Below are positions 44,637 through 56,263 of a stretch of DNA of 64,000 bases, piece after piece (within the stretch, counting starts at the first letter, position 1; the number at the start of each line of letters is the position of its first letter). The DNA is from Adineta steineri (lineage: Eukaryota > Rotifera > Eurotatoria > Adinetida > Adinetidae): positions 62,001 to 126,000 of the forward strand of contig CAJNOI010000079.1 in NCBI GenBank assembly GCA_905250115.1. Reading direction: 5' to 3'. The notes under the pieces are model-generated. The model had not been told where the DNA came from and did no database searches. It saw only the letters and a list, made by a program, of their open reading frames with translations. A program made the position numbers and the translations under genes.

Positions 44637-45492
44637 TATTAACAAAAATAAGTGTTATAAATAGAATGCTTTAGTCGAAAATGGTTTTGTGAAGCGATAT
44701 AAATACTTGTCTCTACAAGACAAAATAAATTATTTTAAGAATTTTCTCTTATCATATTCGTTTGCTGAAAGATAGAAGCAAAATTTTGGTTTCTTTAACA
44801 AATAATATAGTTATATATAACTGAATTGTGGGTAAAAAGTCCCTCGACACCATTACGCCGTCAAAAAAAACCATAAGATAAAAGTTAACCATTATTTTTT
44901 TTTGCAAGCTGTGAGTTGTTGAAGATATTTTTTGAATAATAGACTATGTGATGATAACAGTATTTTTGTTATAAAGTATATACAGCTTATTACTGATAAA
45001 GTTGATAAATATACTTTTTTTAAAGGTGTCTATTCATCATTTATATTAACAAAATATTATCTTTGCTTCTTCCTACCCTCCATAATATAGATTTTCAACA
45101 AGTATTTTTATATCTAAATAAAAATAGTATAAATGAAAAAGTATCTTGTGTTATTTTCAGAAATGTAAAATTTATTGTATTCAGTATAACTTTTCACAAA
45201 CTTAAGTTTGATTGTTTAAACAAGATTCTGCCTTGTATAATGATCCGTTATTTTATTCTAACAATTATTTATATCACAGCAAATATATTTTATCTATTAT
45301 CTAAAGATGATGACAAATAAAGTGTAATGAGTTGCTGTAACTTTTAGATTCTCTAAATTGAATGTATTGAAATCAGATCAGATTGAGAATCTGATAATCT
45401 AACTCTTTCAATCTATATATAGTAGATGAAGGAAAAAACTCATCACCAAATAATAGATCAGTTATTCTATAACGTATAAATTACAGCGGACA
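44637..45492. other. No gene seen
   Basis: AT-rich; short open frames only. Confidence 0.45.
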
Positions 45493-45543
45493 ACAGATCT
45501 TGAGAGTATAAATGTTCATAATAAATCACTTCCACGCCCTCAT
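45493..45543. repeat. Degenerate hairpin copy
   Basis: CAGATCTTGAGAGTATAAATG left, CACTTCCACGCCCTCATG right: the family end motif is kept but the TGTGGG units are mostly gone. Confidence 0.5.
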
Positions 45544-45789
45544 GTTAATCGTTGCAAGAGGTCGCCACCATATCGTCTAAATAATACATAGTATAATACT
45601 CGTTGAATATGAGAATAAGAAAAATATATTGTATTTTTGAAGGAACTATCAAATTTCGAATAGAAAAATTTACTGAGACCTCTAAAAGTACAGTTCAAGT
45701 TCGGGTCCAAGAAGCTGTAAACCCGATGAGCTCTAACTGAAATGAACACTCGATCTTAACGGTTCAAATTTTTCATGTCAATAACTTTA

Positions 45790-46700
45790 TTTTCTTTTAT
45801 ACAGAGCAAATCAAAAAGAAAATGAAGATACACATCTTAAATAAGAACTACTCATGTTTATTCGAATTGAGACACAAATAAATATTGCATTTTGAGTATT
45901 ACCAGTATGTCTTCTTTGAACAGTTTTCATTCTTACAAGGAGTTGCATAAGCGGCAGAAATGAATGTTGGCCAAAGGTTTGACCCATCATATCGTGTATG
46001 GGTGTTACACTGGACGAGGCTTCACGAATTTTTTTAATTGGTAATTCTTTCTCCTTATCGCTTTCATCATTACTTGACAATTGAAATGATCTGAAAGATC
46101 CATAACTTGTTAAATCACGACTGTCATCACCAGGACGAGAATTCATAGATATTCAGAAACTAAATACCATCAAATCAAATATTCTCCATATAGTTCTAGT
46201 GTACCAACGTTTAGGTTTAAATGGAATTGTATGTAAAACTATAAGCATATCTAATGAATCGACTCCACCCATAAATTTGTTATATTTCTTGATTATTTGT
46301 GGAGCTTTGATATCAACTGTAAATCGTTTTTCTTTGTCCCAACGTTGTATTATTGTTTTCTAGTTGTGTATCTAGATGATTCAAACCTAATCATACACGT
46401 TTTGTATCTTTCCAAGCAATTACGATGCATTTATTATTGTTTGATATAAAATATTCATAATAACCTCTTTCTTTTTGATTAAATTGTTTTTCTGTTGAAA
46501 TGGCACATCCTAGTATTCTATCTGGTCATAATGTACAAGTAACTTTATATATAGAGTCCGTTTATTTTTTGATCAGTTTCGTAGACGAAAAATAATTGCC
46601 AATAAATATAGCAGAACTAATTGGAATATTTTTCATTAAATCACGAATTACCATTCCTAAAGAACCGTGCTCCTTGAGAAGTGTTTTACAATGTGAGTTA
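45790..46700 (-). pseudogene. piggyBac-like transposase remnant
   Basis: Minus-strand readings in changing frames: 'LLKEHGSLGMVIRDLMKN', 'FIGNYFSSTKLIKK', 'ISTEKQFNQKERGYYEYFIS', 'MGGVDSLDMLIVLHTIPFKP', 'RWYTRTIWRIFDLM', then a Ser-rich linker and a cysteine cluster 'CKNENCSKKTYW...CNIYLC'. The order matches piggyBac transposases: DNYFTS catalytic strand, then the MGGVD-x-x-D motif, then the C-terminal zinc-ribbon. Here the catalytic D of DNYF reads G, and there are many stops and shifts, so the element is dead. No TTAA-flanked ends were identified. Confidence 0.7.
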
Positions 46701-46710
46701 GTTATATTAT

Positions 46711-46735
46711 TAACTTGAGGGTGTGGGTGTGTTCT
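46711..46735. repeat. Half telomere-like element (left arm)
   Basis: TAACTTGAGGGTGTGGGTGTG, without a right arm nearby. It lies immediately beyond the 5' break of the piggyBac remnant. Confidence 0.7.
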
Positions 46736-46736
46736 C

Positions 46737-47118
46737 TTTGTTTTTGCCTACGTCTATACCAGAAACCTCTGATTTAACGTTTTTCTTGAATGTGATTGAA
46801 GCAAAACAATCTGGCAGTGCTCGACGTATTTAAGAGTTAATTAATGTATCGTTTGGATGGCATTGCTTTGAATAATCTATATAATAAATGCAAATAATTT
46901 TTAAAGATGAAAAAATGACACTTACGAACAACAGCATGCATAAGAGCTTTATCAACATTGATCAATTTGAAGTTGGAAGTAGGATAAGGGTATTTGTATT
47001 TTAATATTGACCGAGCAGTCGCTGTTGGATTTTCTTGTCTTAGTTTAATTAATATACTGGAATCGATATTTATTACTTCAATAGCATTTAATGTGAGTAT
47101 AGGTATTGAATCTACCAA
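46737..47118 (-). pseudogene. Gene fragment of unknown family between two telomere-like arms
   Basis: Reads 'NAIEVINIDSSILIKLRQEN', 'TATARSILKYKYPYPTSNFK', 'LINVDKALMHAVV', then donor TTC|GTAAGTG. After an acceptor near 46876 it continues 'DYSKQCHPNDTLINS', stop, 'IRRALPDCFASITFK'. It may be part of another protein or an N-terminal extension of the transposon; I do not recognise it. Confidence 0.35.
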
Positions 47119-47120
47119 AA

Positions 47121-47152
47121 TCCACACCCACCCACCCACCCATCCACTCACA
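47121..47152. repeat. Half telomere-like element (right arm)
   Basis: CCACACCCACCCACCCACCC then ATCCACTCAC. The left arm is at best GTGAGTATAGG at 47094. Confidence 0.6.
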
Positions 47153-47387
47153 AGAAAGGACTTCCTGCATGTATAGCACTCGTGTAGGTGAAAACCTACT
47201 TATATAATATTACTAAGATATTATCTGGTAATCATAAATGTTTATTTTATTGGCGTACTTTTTTGTATCTATATCTTTATTTATTATGACTTATTTTTAA
47301 TAAAATACACTTGTATAATATTCGCGTATAATTTGTTTTTCTTCAGAATAATGCAAAAAAAACTGAATAGTTTTAATATAAACAAGA

Positions 47388-47441
47388 GTATGTATGTGGG
47401 TATATATTTGTCATTGAGCTACACCCACCCCCACCCTATTA
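47388..47441. repeat. Telomere-like hairpin element
   Basis: Left arm GTATGTATGTGGGTATA, right arm TACACCCACCCCCACCCTAT with about 20 bases of loop. Confidence 0.6.
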
Positions 47442-48575
47442 AATAAAGATGCCAGTTACTTTTTTAATAAAAAAATATAAAATAGTAGCGCTTAGTTTTC
47501 TACTCAAAAGACAAAGAATCTTGTCAGTCTCATTAACGTTTCTAATCATTCTACATCAATGGTTCTCACATATCATTAAAAATACGTATTTAACGAAGTA
47601 TACATATGGTTGTTAGTTTTGTTACAAAAGTAACCCGTCAAAAATGACATCCGTCCAACTATTACCATCATTATAAAATCTTAGCATGTATGCAATCAAT
47701 TCAATACTCGATGATAGGAATGATACTCATTTCTACGAATTTTCAATTTCTTAATATTTCAGATCGGAAACTTCATACCGCATTTCGCAGATGAATTTAG
47801 CCATAAATTTTTATAAACAAATCAATTTGAACATTTAATTCTCTATACGACAAAAAATGTTTTGTTTGTTATAGAGGTTTCATAGTTATATTTTATATTA
47901 TGGCTACCAATGTTAATTTTTTCTTCTCTCGACGTATGTATAATTTTATTTCATGTAATAATTTCGAAAACCGAAAGTCACAAAATACTCGTTCAAACAT
48001 CGCAAAAACACAATTGTGACTGTGGATTTTGTATTTCATGTACATTTCGATATAATTAAAACGAAAATAAAAAAAAAGAGGTTAGGTGTCACTTTCTTCT
48101 AAAAATTGTTTTACAGCTGATAATAGAGGTTGAATCAGCTAGATATTCAAATAATAAATCATTACCATAAATTCTTGATTGACATGAATTCATCTATTGA
48201 ATTAGTGCTATTTTGACAATACATAAATTTGACTCCATTCTAGAGTAGTCGTAAATTTTGAGGAATTTGTGGAAAACATTAAATCGTTATTTCGATATCT
48301 AATGAAGCTCGAATACCGTCTAACTATATTTTTCGCAATTTTTTCTCTCGTATAATAGATAAACAATTGAACTATTTGACATTAACAATTAAATCTTTGT
48401 TGTCAAACTATATTGAAGATGAAAAAAAATAAAATATTAAATTATATCATGCATTCATAATAAATTCTTCGAAATGAATACATCTATTTATTAATCAAAT
48501 TTGCACTGAATATTGTTTCAGATGAATTCATTTTCACTCTTTTGATGTTTTCAAACGTAATACAATAACTTCATC
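47442..48575. other. No gene seen
   Basis: AT-rich spacer with no convincing exon. No clear TATA before the next ATG. Confidence 0.45.
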
Positions 48576-49514
48576 ATGCTATTTGGTTCATATAAAATGT
48601 TGAATTTATTGCAAAATCAAAAAGAATTGATATTAAAACATTGGAAAAGTATATTATTAAGTTTAATATTTATATTAGGATTGTGTCTAATTTCATTTTA
48701 TTTTATTAATATTAATCGAAATGAAAAACCATTCATGCTCTTGTACAATACAGATGATTGGTCAAATTTCTTTCATTATTCATATAATTATAATATCAAT
48801 TCATCGACACCAATTCTTTGTATCATTACCCGAATATACGAACCACAAGTTTCTTATTTTCCTGTATTTGCCTTAGCATTACTTCATACCGGTCTCGACA
48901 ATATTCGCATTTATGTAACCAATACAGATAGACGAACAGATATTCGACAACTTAAACAAACAATCAGCTTTCTTAATAAATTTGTATTGCGTAAAGATTA
49001 TATTACTTTTCTTAATTTAGGTGATCCACCTCAGAGAAATGATGATGGATATGTTATGACTAATCGTGCACTTTCTTATATTTATGAACAAAATAACCAT
49101 TCATCGTCTGCATGTCAATATATCGTAGTAACAAATGGAGATAACTTTTATTCTCAAATATTTGGAAAAAGAATTTTACCTCATATGAAAGATGGAAAAG
49201 ATATGATTGCTTGGGGTTTTGTTTCACATCATTATAAACCACATTATAAAGAATTTATTAACCAAACAAATCTGACAGTTCTTCAAATAATTGATGATGG
49301 TACTGGAAAATGTACTCCAGTGGCATTTAGGGCTGGTTTTGCTGAATTAGGATCAGTTGCATATCGATTAGCATTTTTAAAAAAACATAATCTTTATTTT
49401 AATCAACCTGATGCAAGCTATTCAGTTAGTTTAGATGGATATTTTGTGGAACAGGCTGCTCAACGTGCTTCATCATCAGTTATTTTGAAACAAACTCTTT
49501 TTTTTCATCAGTAA
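48576..49514 (+). CDS. Type II membrane glycosyltransferase-like protein
   Basis: Single exon, 312 residues; Met8 (MLNLLQNQ) is an alternative start. A signal anchor at about 24-45 ('SILLSLIFILGLCLISFYF') predicts a Golgi-type type II topology. The lumenal part begins 'ILCIITRIYEPQVSYFPVFA', 'LDNIRIYVTNTDRR', then 'YIVVTNGDNFYS' (Asn-Gly-Asp-Asn at 187-190), which sits like the D-x-D metal/nucleotide-sugar site of GT-A glycosyltransferases. 'SLDGYFVEQA' follows near the C terminus. The specific family is not clear to me. A second, diverged copy of its 3' end lies at 4571-4630 beside an assembly gap. Frame intact. Confidence 0.6.
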   Translation: MLFGSYKMLNLLQNQKELILKHWKSILLSLIFILGLCLISFYFININRNEKPFMLLYNTDDWSNFFHYSYNYNINSSTPILCIITRIYEPQVSYFPVFALALLHTGLDNIRIYVTNTDRRTDIRQLKQTISFLNKFVLRKDYITFLNLGDPPQRNDDGYVMTNRALSYIYEQNNHSSSACQYIVVTNGDNFYSQIFGKRILPHMKDGKDMIAWGFVSHHYKPHYKEFINQTNLTVLQIIDDGTGKCTPVAFRAGFAELGSVAYRLAFLKKHNLYFNQPDASYSVSLDGYFVEQAAQRASSSVILKQTLFFHQ

Positions 49515-49590
49515 ATATTATACAATCTCATTTAAGTCGATTAGATTTATTTATGATATTCACTTATCATATTGTGAATAGTATCGAAAA

Positions 49591-49647
49591 AGGTATGGAT
49601 GTGAGGTACATTTGATGCATCTAAACTTAATCACCCACACCCACTCT
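49591..49647. repeat. Telomere-like hairpin element
   Basis: Left arm AGGTATGGATGTGAGGTAC, right arm ATCACCCACACCCACTCTAG. It begins exactly where similarity between this 3' flank and the copy at 4571-4680 ends. Confidence 0.7.
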
Positions 49648-50530
49648 AGCTATGAGAATTTTATATACAAAGAAATCAAATTTTGTTTTATTAAAATGAT
49701 TAAATTGTTTAGAATTCGGACATCTTTATCGTGTTTTTACATAGTTATATCTTTTTCTCTCAGACATCAGGTACTTATACTACTGTGTGACCTTTTATGG
49801 ACTTCAACCCATTGTCAATCTTTCTTCGTCTTTCAATTTTATCTCTTCACATTATTTAATTCATGTGTCAAATAAAATAGTTCCTGTCTGTTGACAAGTT
49901 TGATGAACTAAGAAAATTATTTAATATGTCTACTTTAATATAAAAGGATATGAAATGACGTTTGACTTTTATTGTTTGATTTGTTTAGCATTTATTTTAA
50001 TTAAATTTGTAAAAGTACAAAGAGAAAAACAAATCTTTATAAAGACAGATTGAGAATGAGTGTTAAGTATATTAGTAGAGATTAGAATCCTTCTAATCAA
50101 GTGCAAAATGTAGATAAAGACAATGCAAGATCTTTGATTTTGTTCTACGAAGTACATTCTAAAAATAATATTGAGTACAGAAGGGCAAATTTTTTTGCAA
50201 TAAGTTCTTTCAATATGAAGACTTTGACCTATGACAATTCAAATGTTTGCTCTTTTAATCAGAGTAAGTTCTATTACGTATGATAAACAAATACGCAGTA
50301 TTTACAAAATGTCAGGAAATTAAAATTCTTCAAGGTAGTGAAATATCAATTAGAGAAAAGCGTCTATGTATTATGCTTTTCAATAAAAATAAAAATCTTT
50401 ATCTGAATATTAAAATGTCAACATAGTTCCGTCTCTTGACTTCTGAGTACTTTATCGAAGTGAACGTCTGAAAGTATACATCAAAAGAAACTATCAGTTT
50501 TATTTATTTAACAACAAGAAAAAGCAAACA
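49648..50530. other. No gene seen
   Basis: AT-rich, short open frames only; 5' flank of the receptor gene. Confidence 0.45.
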
Positions 50531-51502
50531 ATGGATTATTCACTAATAGGCAAGGCTGGAATTGTAACACGATGGACTGCTCCACCAATCATTGTTCTAG
50601 GTGTTCTGGCTAATTGTTTGAATATAATTATATTAAGAAAACCAAATTTAAAACGTCATAGTTGTTCTCTTTATTTTATAATATTATCAATTAATGGTCT
50701 ATTTTATTCAAGTATTTGTATTACATTAAATTTATTATCAGATGGTTATCAAATTGATTTATCTGGACACTCGAATATATTCTGTAAATTAACTACTTAT
50801 GCTTTCAATTTTTGTCCACATCTATCTAGCTATATATTGAGTGTTGCTTCATTTGATCGATATTGTTCAAGTTCATTGAATCCTCGACAAAGAAGATTTA
50901 TTAATGTTCAAACTGCTCGATGGGTAATACTAATTGTTATACTATTCACTGGAATAACTACGATACCTAGTGCAACAAATTTTGATGTTGATGATACTAA
51001 TAATATCGGATGTACGAGTAGTCCTAATGTTCTTTTTAATCAAGTATATTTGATTATACAAGTCATTTTATTAGTTATAATTTCACCATTTCTTATGATA
51101 TTATTTGGTTTTTTAACAATATATAATATACATAAATCAAATCAAAATCATGGAATGGCTATACGTTATCGTCCAAGTGAAGGACAACTTGCTCGAATGT
51201 TAATTGTTCAAGTATCAAGTCAAATTATATTAAGTTTACCTTTTGTAACAATACTTTTCATGACTATTCTACCAATATCATTCTCATCTACTATTATTTT
51301 TTATTTTTTATTTATTATATTCAAAATTCCTTTCTATATAACATTTATAACTCCATTTTTCTTATATATTTTATCAGCTCGAATGTACAGAGATGAACTT
51401 ATTCAAATAATGAAGAAACTATTTCGAATTCAAACACAAGCAGCTGTTCATCCAATTGCCACTCTGACAATAAGTAGACAATTCGTAACAAAGCATCATT
51501 AA
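50531..51502 (+). CDS. Rhodopsin-like 7TM receptor
   Basis: Single exon, 323 residues, ATG at 50531. Seven hydrophobic segments are visible (about 18-36, 48-68, 88-108, 128-146, 172-198, 225-248, 258-280). TM1 has the conserved Asn (ANCLNIIIL). TM3 ends in DRY (109-111, 'SFDRYCSSS'), the G-protein-coupling motif. Cys85 before TM3 and Cys159 in the second loop could form the usual disulphide. The NPxxY motif of TM7 is replaced by 'ITPFFLYIL'. Intronless receptors of this peptide-receptor-like kind are expanded in rotifers. The ligand cannot be inferred. AATAAA about 200 nt downstream. Confidence 0.8.
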   Translation: MDYSLIGKAGIVTRWTAPPIIVLGVLANCLNIIILRKPNLKRHSCSLYFIILSINGLFYSSICITLNLLSDGYQIDLSGHSNIFCKLTTYAFNFCPHLSSYILSVASFDRYCSSSLNPRQRRFINVQTARWVILIVILFTGITTIPSATNFDVDDTNNIGCTSSPNVLFNQVYLIIQVILLVIISPFLMILFGFLTIYNIHKSNQNHGMAIRYRPSEGQLARMLIVQVSSQIILSLPFVTILFMTILPISFSSTIIFYFLFIIFKIPFYITFITPFFLYILSARMYRDELIQIMKKLFRIQTQAAVHPIATLTISRQFVTKHH

Positions 51503-52373
51503 ATGATATAAATTTTTTCATTATAATCATCAAAATTATTTAACCATTGATTTCAGCTATCGACATATAGTTATGTATTGTATTTATGTATCTAAATGTT
51601 TTGTAAACATATTTATTGTTTATATATATATATATGACATAAATATTTAATCAATTCTATATTGTGATTATTATACAAATAGATTTTAATTGTAGTAAGT
51701 CTTTGAATAAAAAAATTGGTGTGAATCTACCGCCCTTTTGTACTCTTTATGTGTTCTCGTGACAGGAGCATCAGCTGAAATGTTCAAGAAATTTAGAATT
51801 CATCTCTTTCCATTGTATAAATAGACTTCGATCAGATGGTGCTAGGACAGACAGTCGTATGGACAAATCGATGTAGCGGATGAGTACGGGTATATAAGAT
51901 AGCGAATGTAGTTTATGACTATATTCTACTCTGATGCACACATCCACCCTCAAGATGTGGAGCATGTACAAAATCTGTTTTAATCTTTAATCGTTGTTTT
52001 TCAAGGTAATCTCTGAGCAAATTTGTTTTCTACTTTTATTCAATAAGAAGCATGATTATTTTTAACAGACAAATTTACAATGAAGCGCTGAGTTTTATCT
52101 TGTTTCGCAGTTATATTATTGATCAATTGATTTTACAATGTAAGTCATATTACTAAGTTTCATGTTGATATATATTTGTATAATGATCTTCATCAAAATT
52201 TAATTGCTTGTAAGTAATATTATACTTTAAAGACATTCAGATTGTCTATTAACATTCGAGTGATAAGAAAAAAATGAGTCTTTGGATGTGGTTGCTTTAT
52301 GAATAAAATTTTCCTTTGGATCGTACTCAACTCTTCAGACACAATTGTTTTTGTTGATCTTTCAGCTGTTATT
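51503..52373. other. No gene; hairpin at 51878-51956
   Basis: Contains one hairpin-family copy: weak left arm GGATGAGTACGGGTATA and a good right end CACATCCACCCTCAAGAT. Otherwise AT-rich intergenic DNA between two convergent genes. Confidence 0.5.
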
Positions 52374-54830
52374 TCACTTCCCGCTGCTCGTGTTGTTTTT
52401 GTAATATTTGTCTTTATTTACTACCTGTTCATTCTTTCCTATTATTATAGTTGGTTGTGTTGTTATCGTTTTCATTAAAGTATTTGTTGCTGTTTTGTTG
52501 GCTGTCATTGTTGTTGTAGTTTTTCTTGTTGTATCTGTTTTTGTATTTCTTATTGATACATTTGTATTATTTTTAGTTACTATCACTGGATTTGTTGTTA
52601 GTATTTTTGCCTTTTCCGATGCTATTGTTGATGTTCGTTTTAATAATTTCGTTGTTATTTTACTTGCGGCAACTGTTTTTGTTGATAATGTCTTGATTCG
52701 CTCAATTGTTGTCGTTATTTTTCTTATTGGCAACATTGTTGTAGTTTTCGTTGATTTCTCTGTTGATTTACTCACAGTTATCAGCTTACTTTTATTTGGA
52801 ATTGATTTAGTGGTTGTTGTTGTTGTTGTTAGTTTTAATTTGGTTGCTGGTAGCGTTGTTATCAACTTCTTTTGTATTTTAGCAGTTGTTGATGTTGTTG
52901 TTGTCTTTGTCTTTTTAAATATCGTAGTTCGTATAGTTTGTTTTTTAGATACTTCGGTTGATCCTAATTGGTATCTTACATAATGATTTTTTGACTTTGG
53001 ATACAATATCGTCCATGTTGGCCATAATCTTACCCATTCTTTATTTGGTTGCGACGTTGTTGTTGTGCGAATTGAACGCTTAGTTGTATATCTCCATGTA
53101 CTTCCTGATGTTTTTGTTGTTTTGCTTCTTGGTATGGTAATCTTTGTTTTTCTGGTAGGTGCTGTTGTTGTTGTTTTTGTCTTTTTCGTTGTTTTTATTG
53201 TTGTTGATTTATACTTCGTTGGTTTCAAGGTCGTCTTAGTTTTGTACCGCACTGTTCTCATTGTTACTGTGGGATTGTATTTAGTTGTCCACTGGGTTGT
53301 TGTTCTATATCTTGTCTTTCTTGATGTTGTCGTAGATCTATATTTTACTGTTCTTCGTGTAGTTGCAGGACTATATCTTGTTGCCCACCATACTGTTGTT
53401 GGCCAGTAATTCACCGTTCTCCATGTTGATGGCGGTCTCGATGTTGTTGTGGATCTATATCTTACTGTTCTTCGTGTAGTTGTAGGACTATATCTTGTTG
53501 TCCACCATACTGTTGTTGGCCAATAACTCACTGTTCTCCATGATGATTTTGGTATGTATCTTGTGGACCACCTCGTTGTTGTTCTACGTGTACTCGTTGG
53601 ATATGTTCTTCTACGTGTAGTAGTTGAATATGTTTTTCTACGTGTAGTAGTTGGGTATGTTCTTCTACGTGTACTGGTTGGATATGTTATTGTAGGAGTA
53701 GATGTGTCTTTATATAGCGCTTGAATACCAGCACGATCCTAAAATTCATTGTACATTAAGTCATCTGTTTATATATAAATAAAACTTGGATAATCTATTG
53801 TATCAAATACATAGTTGATTTAGAGAGTTCTTTGATTAAAAGATAAAATTCTATATGTTCGAACTATCGTTAGCTAACTTACTATAAAACTCAAATGAAT
53901 AATATTACTCACATCTCTTGGTAGAAGTTCGTGTGGTTGGAAGAGTTGATATTGTTCGAACATTATTGATTTTGGATCATTGGAATGACCAAGTCCAAGC
54001 GCATGACCTATCTCATGAGTCGCTACAAGATGTAAATTAAAGCCAGTTGTCTCATTACTATAGCTAAACAGAAAATAACTTTATATTTTGCATCACAGTT
54101 ATGATACTTACTCATCTTTCCATGGTTCTTCTGCTTCAAAACGGATCATTCCTGAAGGAGGAAGATATGCATATGCTAAAGTTCCTCCTGGTCCGTCGAA
54201 ACGACGAATAGGATCATGAACTCTATGAATGAAAGCCAATTCAAAATCAGCTTCGTCATATTGTGATACTTCTCTAAAAGTTAATGGTGCATATCTAGCC
54301 CAATCATTAAATGCGTCTTGAATTTGTGCACGAGTTCTACCTGTACCATATGATGGATGATATCCATCGAGCAATTTCCATGTAAAAGATTTCTTTTTCC
54401 TAAGCAATATTGATAACAAAGATTTATAATCTCGAAATATAAAAAAATAAACTTACCATGGAGCTTCAGCTAAATACATAAGAGGACCATCTCGTACTCC
54501 ACATCGTGGAATTTTTGTCGTTGTTTCTATTTCTTTATTAGGTTTTCTAGTAGTTGATGATTTGGATTTACTCTGAGCTTTTTTTAAAATCAATTGTGTA
54601 TTAAATGGACAATTTATCATTGTTTTATTTCCATTATTTGATAAAGATTGATTTCGACATTGATTGTAATCATCTGTATTGGAATGTGTAGAAATATCTA
54701 ATTTCGATTTAGCACCAGATGTTTCGAAATGTTTTGTCTTCATGTTGACCATTGAATTTGCTAATATATTATGTGAACTAATCAGAGACAAAATGAATAT
54801 AATAGATATAAACAATGAAAATAACCTCAT
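52374..54830 (-). CDS. Matrix metalloproteinase with Thr-rich tail
   Basis: Four exons join in frame: 54830..54457, 54399..54112, 54063..53913 and 53738..52374; 725 residues. A signal peptide (residues 1-24) is followed by a propeptide with the cysteine switch PRCGVRD (Cys110). The metzincin catalytic domain starts 'WKLLDGYHPSYGTGRTRAQI', has the zinc site HEIGHALGLGH (237-247) and the Met-turn SIM (Met255). The domain ends with the usual 'DDRAGIQALY'. Instead of a hemopexin domain there is a ~450-residue low-complexity tail, first TRRRTYPTTT and TVRYRSTTTSR-type repeats, then Lys/Thr-rich. Such enzymes are secreted zymogens cutting extracellular matrix; the tail may be heavily O-glycosylated or bind a surface (inference). 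Val-rich plus-strand frames here are shadows. Confidence 0.88.
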
Positions 54831-55206
54831 TGTTTATAAAAAAAAATAGAACGAATTATGAAGTGCTTATACTTTTTCATCGATTAAATAGAACAAAAAT
54901 GACCTTTCATTTCCTTTTTTTTTCTTTATCCCATCCTCGACAATTGTATAGTGAGTTATAATGAAATATATTCATGATAAGAACGGAGAACCTATTAAAT
55001 AACATTTGATATGATAAGAATGACGAATAGATTATTTATTATGGGAAAAAGACCAACTTCTATCAAAAAATATATTTTATTTTGTTTAGATACTTTTGAA
55101 AGATGATTCAATAGGCATTATTTAGAATAATAAAAAGTTATTTATAAAAGATAAAAATCTGCACTTAGATAAATATCTATTTTATATGTCTTTTAATTTT
55201 ACTGAA
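54831..55206. other. No gene seen; divergent intergenic region
   Basis: AT-rich region between the metalloproteinase (-) and the receptor (+). It presumably holds both promoters. No distinctive repeat. Confidence 0.45.
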
Positions 55207-55207
55207 A

Positions 55208-55216
55208 CTATAAAAG
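55208..55216 (+). promoter_or_regulatory. Possible TATA box
   Basis: CTATAAAAG lies 33 bases before the first ATG of the receptor. If it is the real TATA box, transcription would start at about 55238, almost on the ATG at 55241, making the ATG at 55325 the more likely start. Confidence 0.35.
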
Positions 55217-55240
55217 TACGGTCACTCAGTGTGAATCTCT

Positions 55241-56263
55241 ATGAATTATTATTATTATATACTTTTTAACAGAAAACATATCGGCTTTATAAACGTACGT
55301 AGACGAACTAATTTCATTCAAAGAATGTTATCATTAGCATCAAGAAGTTTATCAAATTTATCAATAAACAGCTCGACAAGTTTAGAAACAGATATAAATT
55401 CGATAAAATATATTATTTTACTCTCATTTCTAATTGTATCATTAGTTTTATCATTATTCATTTTCTATCATACTCTTATAACTCCTGCAGCTCGAAAATT
55501 GAATTGTCACATTATTATTATATTATTATGTCTTAATTTTCTACAAACATCAACTGATTTACCAATATTAATTGGTATCTTTCATACTGGCTATCTTCGA
55601 CCAGCATCAAGTGCTTTTTGTACATTTTGGGTTTGGTATGATTTTTCTCTTAATGCTATGAGTATTTGTTTAATGGCATTTGCATCAATTGAACGACATA
55701 TTATTGTATTTAAATGGAAGTTTTTTCAAAATCAAATGAAACGATATATATTTCATTATTTACCTATAATTATTATATTATGTTGGATACCATTATTTTA
55801 TATCGTTGCTGTTGTTATTAGTCCAACATGTCAACAAAATTGGTCTTATAATTTAATCTCTTGTGGTCAACCATGTTATGTACTTTATGACAAATATTTA
55901 AGTGGATTTGATTTTATTTTTCATCTTTTAATTTCCATTTTCATCATTGCAATAAGTAATATTACACTTTGTATTCGTATTATTTATCAAAAACGAAAAA
56001 TCCAACATGCTGCAGATCAACGACGTCAACAAAAAATGGCTATTCAATTAATCAGTATTGCTATTTTATACATAGCTGGTTGGTTTCCATCAATCATAAT
56101 TCAACTTATTCAATTATATTTTGATCCATCTTTTCTTGCTCATCAACTTGAATCTATTCTGTTTTCTATCTATTTTGTTCCACTTCTTTTACCTGCTATA
56201 TGTCTACGCATAGTTCCACAATTAACAAAACGATTTTCTACTATTATTGGCAGAAAACTTTAA
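55241..56263 (+). CDS. Rhodopsin-like 7TM receptor (second)
   Basis: Single exon; 340 residues from 55241 or 312 from Met29 (55325, MLSLASRSLS). Hydrophobic segments at about 56-78, 88-110, 125-150, 165-185, 218-242, 265-287 and 297-318. TM3 ends with ERH ('ASIERHIIVF', 151-153) in place of DRY. Cys127 and a cluster Cys196/Cys208/Cys212 in the second loop could form the disulphide. An acidic residue-free N terminus with two NxS sites is extracellular. A basic third loop (KRKIQHAADQRRQQK) is typical for G-protein contact. It differs clearly from the receptor at 50.5 kb, so it is not a recent duplicate. Ligand unknown. Confidence 0.75.
   Translation: MNYYYYILFNRKHIGFINVRRRTNFIQRMLSLASRSLSNLSINSSTSLETDINSIKYIILLSFLIVSLVLSLFIFYHTLITPAARKLNCHIIIILLCLNFLQTSTDLPILIGIFHTGYLRPASSAFCTFWVWYDFSLNAMSICLMAFASIERHIIVFKWKFFQNQMKRYIFHYLPIIIILCWIPLFYIVAVVISPTCQQNWSYNLISCGQPCYVLYDKYLSGFDFIFHLLISIFIIAISNITLCIRIIYQKRKIQHAADQRRQQKMAIQLISIAILYIAGWFPSIIIQLIQLYFDPSFLAHQLESILFSIYFVPLLLPAICLRIVPQLTKRFSTIIGRKL

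Noticed and set aside
52408..53409. Plus-strand Val/Phe-rich open frames
   Set aside because: Shadows of the Thr/Lys-rich tail of the metalloproteinase on the minus strand.
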